Shown piece by piece: positions 5,866 through 10,948 of a stretch of DNA of 10,948 bases. The DNA comes from DAOPKN01 sp035391225 (GTDB lineage: Bacteria; Thermotogota; Thermotogae; MWEM01). Made by a program: the position numbers and the translations under genes. The notes under the pieces are model-generated. The model worked only from the letters and a program-made list of their open reading frames with translations, was not told the origin of the DNA and ran no database searches. How positions within the stretch are numbered: the first letter of the stretch is position 1; each line of letters starts with the position of its first letter. The stretch lies in contig DAOPKN010000064.1 in assembly GCA_035391225.1 (NCBI GenBank), positions 1-10,948 of the forward strand. Direction: 5' to 3'.

Positions 5866-8115
5866 TTACTTTCTACCGCTGTTGGCAGCGTCCTTCTGGA
5901 ACTTGGGCCACGAGGAGTTGGCAAGAGCTGTACTGTAACTCGAAAAGGCGAAAAGGTCCCCGTTTAGCGTGGCGATGTACAGTGTTCCGTCTGGTCCCAT
6001 CGCGGGGCTGGACCCCACGAAGCTTAACAGGTCAAGGGACCATTTTTCCGAACCATCCTGTGGTTCCAGCGCGTACAGCATCCCGTTCTGAAACACCGCG
6101 TAAACCGTTCCGTCGTTCCCCACCAGGGGTGCGGTATTTATCATGGAGGAAGAGAGTTGCCATTTGAGACTTCCGTCGGGATGTATCGCGTACAGACCAT
6201 CACTGGCAGGGGCGTATATCGTCCCGTCGGGTGCGATGACGGGTTTCGTGTAGGAGAAATTCTTGCCCGGCAGAACCTCAGCTGGGAATTTCCACTTTTC
6301 ATCCCCCACTTGGGTGGGGTTTTGCGTGGGGTCAAGGGCATACAACCGGGAGGATGTTCCGATGTACACGGTTCCGTCACTGGCAATCGCGGGGCTCCCA
6401 CGCATTAGGGAGGACTCGCTGAATGCCCAGGACTCTTCCCCGGAAGAGAGGTCCAAGGCGTGGAGTTTCTGGTCATCTGCCGGCACGAAAAGGTACGAAC
6501 CGTTGGCCGTAGGTTCGGAGCAAACGTAACAACCCAGGTTCTTTTCCCACTTGGATGTCCCCGATTGGTTGGCGAAAACGAAACCCTGCGCGGAAAAGGT
6601 GTGGCAGAATACCGTGCCATCCGCACCAATTACGGGGCTGTAGGGAATCGGTGAACCCGCTTCCACCCGGGAGTTTTCCGTTCCGTTCGGGTTGACCAGG
6701 TACACGTTATGGTCATAGGAGCCTACGATGATGCACCCATCGCTTCGCAGGGCTGGACTGGATTGGACTTGCCCTCCCGTGGGGAACGCCCACTTCTGGG
6801 TTCCATCGGGGTTGATGGCATACAGATGGTTATCATTCGCGCCGATGTAGATGGTGCCGTCGCTTCCCACCGCCGGGCTGGAGGAAAAAGCAGCTTCGAC
6901 GTGGAAGACCCACTGTTGGGTGGGGGGTTGCACCACGGGAGGCTGTGGAGGAATGGAGAAACTGGCCACCAAAGAGCGCTCACCCTGTACAGTCCAGCCC
7001 AGGCTGGCACCTTGCCCCACCCTTTGGCCGTCTTCGAACCAACCGTCGAACGTGTACCCCGATGCTGCCAGTGCACGTGCCTCCACGTTGGCCCCTAACG
7101 GGAAGTCTTCCACCCACTGTCTTCCCCATTGCCCACCGTTGATACGCACGTTTCCGCCCACGCTCGGGGAGGATTCCAGTGTGACCGTGTAGGTAACGGG
7201 CACAAACGATGCCAAGATTTCGCAGCTGTCAACCGGTTCGAAAACCAGTGGGTTTTGATCGTCCAGGAATAGAACCCGGGACGTAGCCTCGTTTTCCAAG
7301 AACCAACCCACGAAGCGGAAGCCTTCGAATGGTTGCGCCTGCAGCAGCGCTTTTTGCCCCGTCTCCAGCTCCAGCGATTCCCTTTCCCCCCATTCCCCTT
7401 CTCCGATGCGCACCTGCCCATGTTCCGACGGGCTCGCTTGCACCGTGAGCACGAGCTGTTTCGGTACAAATCGCGCCTGCACTTGCAAGTCGCTTTCGCT
7501 GTACCGCATGGCCGAGGCATAGCTGGGTGTATACGCCATCGGGTTGTCGTTGCCAAGGTACCGTTCCCCCGCGTACCATCCCTCGAAGACAAAAGCGGGC
7601 TGGCTGCGTGCCTCGAGCAGTACCTGCTGTTGAGCAGGGGCATCAAGGGTGAAGCTGTCTCCCCAGGGCCCCTCGTTTACCCGGATTTGTCCCCCACTTC
7701 CCTGGTCAACCTGCACTTGCACCACGTAGTACTCCCGCGTGGAAAAGAAACCCTCATCGCTGCAAACCGTCGCCTGTCCTTCGAGCGAGAGTTCCACCAT
7801 CCAATGGAACTCTCCCCCGGCCACCAGCGGATCCGGCCAATACGCCTTTTCCTGGCGAAGGGTGATGCCTTCGCCAAATGCTTGGCCCCGGGGTGCAACG
7901 TGAAGCGTGTAATGAAAATCGTTCCGTGGTTTCGCACCCTTGAACTGCACTTCCCATTGGAATAGAGGAACCAGGTCCACACCGGTTGCTTCCAGGCTGG
8001 GTTCCAGGAGGCGAAGGGAGATGTCTATTCCACCTTTGGGAGTTGCGCATCCCGTCCAGAAAGCCAAGGAAACAAGGAAAAAAACGGACAACAAAACAAT
8101 CGGTGTCTTTTTCAT
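5866..8115 (-). CDS. Lipoprotein with Ig-like domain, three beta repeats and eight-bladed PQQ-type beta-propeller
   Basis: This is a 749-residue exported protein. ATG 8115 is set by GAGGAGGG (8123-8130) with 7-base spacing. The signal ends at Cys23 in FWTGC, where Trp at -3 is an unusual lipobox residue. Residues about 28-125 resemble the N-terminal domain of the downstream SUMF1-like lipoprotein (shared TGV....LFQW). Residues about 131-375 hold three repeats of about 80 residues, each running VQ/LTVQ/VTLE, G-G-QIRVN, GxWG and ending FxGWF/Y, like the bacterial repeats of InlB or List-Bact type surface proteins. Residues about 393-735 hold eight propeller blades with the motif SSPAVGSDGTIYIG then LYAINPDGTQKW. 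The C-terminus WPKFQKDAANSG is a typical propeller-closing motif. No PQQ-dehydrogenase catalytic residues are apparent, so a binding or assembly scaffold role is more likely than an enzyme. Confidence 0.87.
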   Translation of the reverse strand: MKKTPIVLLSVFFLVSLAFWTGCATPKGGIDISLRLLEPSLEATGVDLVPLFQWEVQFKGAKPRNDFHYTLHVAPRGQAFGEGITLRQEKAYWPDPLVAGGEFHWMVELSLEGQATVCSDEGFFSTREYYVVQVQVDQGSGGQIRVNEGPWGDSFTLDAPAQQQVLLEARSQPAFVFEGWYAGERYLGNDNPMAYTPSYASAMRYSESDLQVQARFVPKQLVLTVQASPSEHGQVRIGEGEWGERESLELETGQKALLQAQPFEGFRFVGWFLENEATSRVLFLDDQNPLVFEPVDSCEILASFVPVTYTVTLESSPSVGGNVRINGGQWGRQWVEDFPLGANVEARALAASGYTFDGWFEDGQRVGQGASLGWTVQGERSLVASFSIPPQPPVVQPPTQQWVFHVEAAFSSSPAVGSDGTIYIGANDNHLYAINPDGTQKWAFPTGGQVQSSPALRSDGCIIVGSYDHNVYLVNPNGTENSRVEAGSPIPYSPVIGADGTVFCHTFSAQGFVFANQSGTSKWEKNLGCYVCSEPTANGSYLFVPADDQKLHALDLSSGEESWAFSESSLMRGSPAIASDGTVYIGTSSRLYALDPTQNPTQVGDEKWKFPAEVLPGKNFSYTKPVIAPDGTIYAPASDGLYAIHPDGSLKWQLSSSMINTAPLVGNDGTVYAVFQNGMLYALEPQDGSEKWSLDLLSFVGSSPAMGPDGTLYIATLNGDLFAFSSYSTALANSSWPKFQKDAANSGRK

Positions 8116-8145
8116 GGGGAAACCCTCCTCGTGCGTGGTTGTGCC

Positions 8146-8151
8146 ATTATA
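8146..8151 (-). promoter_or_regulatory. Probable -10 box TATAAT for the propeller lipoprotein gene
   Basis: The minus strand reads GCTATAATGG 31 bases before the ATG. This gives a short leader with no room for the structured element seen at the other two minus-strand genes. No clear -35 is seen at normal spacing. Confidence 0.6.
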
Positions 8152-8203
8152 GCATTTACGGTTCGCGGCAAAAAAAGGAATACGCAAAGCGATTTCCCCT
8201 TCC

Positions 8204-8231
8204 CCCTGGGACCGCCGCACCCCAGTGCGGC
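8204..8231 (-). repeat. Hairpin repeat copy upstream of the propeller gene promoter
   Basis: A perfect 7-bp stem GCCGCAC / GTGCGGC (8214-8220, 8225-8231) with loop CCCA is followed on the minus strand by GGTCCCAGGG, the same tail as the copy at 35-64. It lies 63 bases upstream of the -10 box at 8146-8151. Confidence 0.65.
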
Positions 8232-8315
8232 TCATTTCCGAACGTGGGGTACGCGTTCCACGCTTCCTTTTCCCAGATTTTCGCCTCCCTTTTCGTTTCT
8301 TGCCATTTTTTCCCC

Positions 8316-8358
8316 AAAAAACACGCAGCTTCTCCCGTTTCCCAGGGAAAAAGCTGCG
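8316..8358 (-). terminator. Intrinsic terminator related to the one at 5534-5577
   Basis: On the minus strand CGCAGCUU pairs with AAGCUGCG (8358-8351 with 8331-8324), with UCCC/GGGA as an inner stem. GUG and then six U's (8321-8316) follow. Arms and 5' flank (ACAUA..CCAAGAA at about 8359-8375) match the attenuator of the SUMF1-like gene. It could end the chemoreceptor transcript about 375 bases after its stop codon, or be a relic of a duplicated leader, since no coding frame lies directly upstream on this strand. Confidence 0.65.
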
Positions 8359-8422
8359 ATCTTTCTTGGATTATGTCCCTTTGCTCTCGTTTTCGCGTGC
8401 CTTCCCTCGCGAAGTTGCGTAG

Positions 8423-8653
8423 TTTGAGTCCGAACAAATTGGTCTTTCCGTGGGCAAGGAACATCACCCCCACAACCAACGGCTCCTTTTCTCCTTAGGG
8501 ATGTACATGCCCCTTTTTCGCAGAACGATACATAGGTACCTTTCCATCCCACCCGGGGAAAAAGAATCCTACTTGGAAGGCATACGGGAAACCTACCGTG
8601 TTATCGCACGAATCTTGGACAAGATTCTGAAAAAGGTGGACAAACTAACGTAA
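8423..8653 (+). pseudogene. C-terminal fragment of a paralog of the 179-residue protein
   Basis: The open frame FESEQIGLSVGK through RILDKILKKVDKLT aligns without gaps to residues about 103-179 of the protein at 3670-4209, about 43 identities in 74 by eye. An in-frame TAG (8420-8422) lies directly upstream, and beyond it similarity fades within a few codons. The N-terminal 100 residues are missing. A GTG at 8450 could start a 67-residue product, but homology extends past it and no good ribosome site is seen, so a truncated pseudogene is the better call. The terminator at 8316-8358 on the other strand occupies the place where the missing N-terminal coding would be. Confidence 0.75.
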
Positions 8654-8679
8654 GACTTGCTGAGATTTTGGGGAAGTTC

Positions 8680-8689
8680 TGGGAGCAAC
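8680..8689. repeat. Direct repeat TGGGAGCAAC, left of the chemoreceptor gene
   Basis: This ten-base string is repeated at 10551-10560. In both places CCCAAAC follows after 8-10 bases on the plus strand and a G-rich run precedes. On the minus strand this left copy lies just after the chemoreceptor stop and may form part of a 3' hairpin (GGAAG at about 8717 with CTTCC at about 8672). A ten-mer repeat alone can be chance; the shared flank makes it worth noting. Confidence 0.4.
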
Positions 8690-8732
8690 TTTTTTTCCCA
8701 AACCAGGGTTCTTCCGCGAGAACACGAAGGGA

Positions 8733-10418
8733 TTACAATTTGAAATAATCCGTTTGTTCCTCCAAATTCTTGGCTTGTGTATTCATCTCAGATGCGGCGG
8801 TCGAGATTTTCCCGGTTTCCTCCTTCTGCAAATGCACTGCTTGGTTCATTTTCTGCATTTCTTCGGAAATCAGAGAAATGGCTTTTGCGGAAGCGTCCAT
8901 GGCCGATGCCATTTCTTCAGCGGAGGCACTCTGTTCTTGCGCGGCTCCCGAGAGGGATTCCACGCGGTGATTGATATTCTCCATGTAAACGAAAATTTTA
9001 TCAAATTCATCTACAATTATTTGGGAACTCTCATTGAGTTGGTTGTAAAGCTCAACGGTTTTTTTCACTGCCAAATTGGCCATATCCGACCCCTCATCGA
9101 TCTCGTTCAAGATTTTTGCGATGTTGGAAGACGCACTTTGACTCTCTTCGGCCAACTTCCGGATTTCATCGGCCACAACTGCGAACCCTTTTCCGGCCTC
9201 CCCGGCTCTTGCGGCTTCTATGGCAGCGTTTAAAGCAAGTAAGTTTGTCTGTTCCGCGATAGAAGAGATCGTATTCACAATCTCTTGCACGTTGTTCGCC
9301 TTCTCCGCGACGGTCGTTACAAGCTGCGTGGCAGTTTTGTTTTGCTCACCCACGATTTTCATCCGCTCGCCTTGCTTCTTCAACTCGGCTTGTCCTTTTT
9401 TGACAGCCTTTTCTGTCTCGCTGATATCATTTGCCAATTCCTGGGAATTCCTCGATACCTCCTGGGCACTAGCGGCAACCTCTTCCACTCCGGATGTGAC
9501 TTCTTCGATAGAAGCAGACGTGTTTTGAATGTTTCCCTCTACTTGATCCGACTGCTCTATCAGGATGTGAACCATTTCCTCCTGTTCCGATGCCACGGTA
9601 AAGAGATTCATGGAGGTATGTCCAACCTGTTTGGCAGATTCTTTTACAGCCGAAATCGAACTTCTCAAGTTCTCCGCCATTTTATTGAGGGCAATGGCTA
9701 CCGTCGTCATTTCATCATTTCCCTTTTGTTCGAAATGAACCGTTAGTTCCCCGCTTCCGAAAACCCCCACGGATTCGGAAAGTTTCTTCACTGGTCGAAC
9801 GATACTAATCGACAGGAAAATCCCGCTTACAACTATGATGGAGAAAGCAGCAATGGAAAGAAGGACAATCACGAGCAACTGTTTCCGGGACCGAGCATCA
9901 AATGCAAGATTCTCTTGGAGCCCCTCCACGAACTTCTTATCCTGAACCGAAAAGAATTCCTCCACTGCGGCAGAGTATTCCTCCTTCTTGACAAGGTAAT
10001 CCCCGTACAAAATATCCTTGGCATCCTCGGCTCTTCCCTGTTGAACCAGCTCGGCGATCTCTATCTCGTACTCGATCAATGTATTGTTCACGTCAGAAAC
10101 CCTGTCAAAAATCGCTTTTTCTTCATCGCTGGCAATCTCATCGATCTTTTCGAACGCATTATCTAAATCTCCCACGTACTCATTGTACCTGTCCATCCAA
10201 GAGGAATTCCCACTTTGAATGTAACGTGCTATGGAATGGGTGAGAAGTTCATCGATGTACTTCACTTGCCAGGCATAATTCCAAATTTGGGAATTTTGGT
10301 TGTTACTCTTGGTAAATTCAGAATTAGTGTTGATTGTTATGATGATATACCCGCAAAAAGCAACGATGATGACCGAGATTAAAATGATAAATGCAGTTAA
10401 TTTTGTGACTATTTTCAC
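8733..10418 (-). CDS. Methyl-accepting chemotaxis protein (transmembrane chemoreceptor)
   Basis: The product is 561 residues. The start is GTG 10418, because AGGGAGG (10424-10430) sits 5 bases upstream and the first helix begins at once; the frame is open further up but without such a site. Order: transmembrane helix at 7-29; extracytoplasmic all-helical region at about 30-178, acidic, like four-helix-bundle sensor domains; second helix at 181-205; HAMP at about 206-258 (VRPVKKLSES); long cytoplasmic signalling coiled coil to the end. The conserved tip EQTNLLALNAAIEAARAGE is at 389-407, the site for CheA/CheW coupling, and Q/E-rich heptads on both sides offer methylation sites. There is no C-terminal pentapeptide for CheR/CheB. 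The ligand is unknown. The gene is visibly more AT-rich than its neighbours, suggesting a different origin. It shares its promoter-leader with the SUMF1-like lipoprotein gene. No other che gene is in the window. Confidence 0.95.
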   Translation of the reverse strand: MKIVTKLTAFIILISVIIVAFCGYIIITINTNSEFTKSNNQNSQIWNYAWQVKYIDELLTHSIARYIQSGNSSWMDRYNEYVGDLDNAFEKIDEIASDEEKAIFDRVSDVNNTLIEYEIEIAELVQQGRAEDAKDILYGDYLVKKEEYSAAVEEFFSVQDKKFVEGLQENLAFDARSRKQLLVIVLLSIAAFSIIVVSGIFLSISIVRPVKKLSESVGVFGSGELTVHFEQKGNDEMTTVAIALNKMAENLRSSISAVKESAKQVGHTSMNLFTVASEQEEMVHILIEQSDQVEGNIQNTSASIEEVTSGVEEVAASAQEVSRNSQELANDISETEKAVKKGQAELKKQGERMKIVGEQNKTATQLVTTVAEKANNVQEIVNTISSIAEQTNLLALNAAIEAARAGEAGKGFAVVADEIRKLAEESQSASSNIAKILNEIDEGSDMANLAVKKTVELYNQLNESSQIIVDEFDKIFVYMENINHRVESLSGAAQEQSASAEEMASAMDASAKAISLISEEMQKMNQAVHLQKEETGKISTAASEMNTQAKNLEEQTDYFKL

Positions 10419-10513
10419 GATATCCTCCCTTTCCGTCTTTTTTTTATGCGATAGAACCCGGAAAGTCCTGTCCCCCACGAAAAATTTGCGCAAGGAAATT
10501 CCAAGAAAGCGGG

Positions 10514-10531
10514 AAAAAAATGGCACCATTT
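10514..10531 (-). terminator. Weak terminator-like hairpin between leader copy 2 and chemoreceptor gene
   Basis: The minus strand reads AAATGGTGCCATTT and then runs into T's (seven T's in all, 10520-10514). The arms can make only 4-5 stable pairs because the centre is too short to loop at full pairing. It occupies the same relative place as the strong attenuator of the other leader copy (between conserved leader and start codon), but is far weaker. Confidence 0.3.
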
Positions 10532-10550
10532 GAAAAGAAGGGGTTGTTTT

Positions 10551-10560
10551 TGGGAGCAAC
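10551..10560. repeat. Direct repeat TGGGAGCAAC, right of the chemoreceptor gene
   Basis: This copy is identical to 8680-8689. It lies between the conserved leader (ends at 10569) and the chemoreceptor start, so the two copies bracket the chemoreceptor coding region but not its leader. On the minus strand CTCCCAAAAAC here can pair with GTTTGGG at the leader's 3' end. Confidence 0.4.
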
Positions 10561-10568
10561 ATACACAA

Positions 10569-10681
10569 ACCCAAACGATGCAGGTGGACACGACTAATAC
10601 CCTGTCCTCGCCAATCGTCCCGGGAACGGGGTTATCCCAATTATCGTAGGATAAAGTATGACAAGATCTTTACCAAGCACC
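10569..10681 (-). ncRNA. Conserved structured 5' leader, copy 2 (unknown class)
   Basis: This is the second copy of the leader at 5651-5763, upstream of the chemoreceptor. Helices at matching places: P1, GGUGC (10681-10677) with GCAUC (10581-10577); P2, UAUCC (10653-10649) with GGAUA (10637-10633); P3, between 10632-10626 and 10605-10599. In P3 one pair differs by compensation (G-C in copy 1, A-U here), while another becomes an A-C mismatch on this strand, so two copies alone do not prove structure. The leader 3' end lies 151 bases before the GTG start. Confidence 0.58.
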
Positions 10682-10684
10682 TCT

Positions 10685-10693
10685 ATTATACCA
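10685..10693 (-). promoter_or_regulatory. Extended -10 promoter TGGTATAAT for leader copy 2
   Basis: TGG followed by TATAAT on the minus strand (10690-10685), at the same offset to the leader as in copy 1. The upstream 44 bases also resemble copy 1, including TAGAAGG near the -35 position. Confidence 0.7.
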
Positions 10694-10710
10694 GATTCCG
10701 TCCGTTCCTT

Positions 10711-10948
10711 CTACGATCTTGCCCGTTTCTCTCGCCCCAGGCAGCTTTCGCATTTGGTGCAATACGCTTTGGGGTTGCTGGCGGTGAACCATGGCTCGAA
10801 GAGGAGGATTGGAAGCTTTTTCCACTTTTTTGACGTTCATTGATCACCCAAAACAAGAAAAGCTCTCCCCAATATGCTTTCCCACGGTTCCCCCTTTTTT
10901 CGAGAACCACTTTTTTATTCCCGCGCAGGTCACCACACCCTTGGGGAT
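10711..10948 (-). pseudogene. Frame-broken remnant or partial small reading frames at the window edge
   Basis: Two GC3-rich stretches are coding-like in different frames. The first enters from beyond the window (10948-10844, ending FSCFG then TGA). The second (about 10837-10711) reads LFEPWFTASNPKAYCTKCESC and ends at TAG just upstream of the chemoreceptor promoter. The second has a Cys-rich CxxCxxC tail, perhaps metal-binding. A run of six A's on the minus strand (10831-10826) lies at its beginning. With five A's, ATG 10840 would open a 42-residue protein in that frame, so an indel or sequencing error is possible. I recognise no family. Confidence 0.35.

Noticed and set aside
8156..8552. Small open frames on both strands around the terminator at 8316-8358
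   Set aside because: They overlap hairpins and a terminator, lack ribosome sites, and their peptides show no motif. Only the frame at 8423-8653 has homology support.
10419..10574. Upstream extension of the chemoreceptor to 10574
   Set aside because: There is no ribosome site near it and it overlaps the leader end and A/T-rich spacer. GTG 10418 has AGGGAGG at 5 bases and starts directly before the first membrane helix.
1..10948. CRISPR array, tRNA, rRNA or insertion-sequence transposase
   Set aside because: I saw no regularly spaced identical repeats, no cloverleaf with a CCA end, no rRNA-like stretch and no transposase motif. The hairpin repeats are few and irregularly spaced.

Overview
The window looks like a chromosomal piece of a bacterium with GC-rich coding, strong GGAGG ribosome sites and TATAAT-type promoters. 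Most products are exported: three signal peptides end in lipobox-like cysteines, and there is a chemoreceptor. This suits an uncultured or thermophilic, metagenome-derived lineage (the assembly carries a 100-N gap), but nothing here fixes the phylum. No RNA polymerase, ribosomal or other marker gene is present, so I do not name a taxon.

Layout. Positions 1-126 hold a hairpin repeat and a promoter. Next comes a plus-strand cluster, probably one operon: a secreted beta-helix-like protein (166-1890), a lipoprotein with a GH16-type catalytic motif (1942-3033) and a small four-helix membrane protein (3077-3511). An extended -10 promoter (3613-3621) then serves a 179-residue protein of unknown family (3670-4209). 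The rest is minus strand. It holds a formylglycine-generating-enzyme-like (SUMF1-fold) lipoprotein broken by the gap (4222-5429), a 749-residue lipoprotein with three beta repeats and an eight-bladed PQQ-type propeller (5866-8115), and a methyl-accepting chemotaxis protein (8733-10418). A plus-strand C-terminal fragment of a paralog of the 179-residue protein (8423-8653) sits between the last two. Remains of a frame-broken minus-strand reading frame fill the right edge.

The most interesting signal is regulatory. Two unrelated minus-strand genes, the SUMF1-like lipoprotein and the chemoreceptor, are each preceded by the same promoter plus leader. The unit is 122 bases ungapped at roughly 83% identity by eye, with three shared potential helices. 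In the lipoprotein gene a strong intrinsic terminator with nine U's lies between leader and start codon. That is the layout of a transcription-attenuating leader (riboswitch-like or protein-sensing). I do not recognise the leader as any known riboswitch class. A second family of short hairpins with arms GCCGCA/TGCGGC recurs in intergenic spaces, three of them about 50-67 bases upstream of a -10 box.

Taken together the window reads as a surface and environment-sensing region: exported binding or carbohydrate-active proteins plus a chemoreceptor, with a shared cis-regulatory leader linking two of them.
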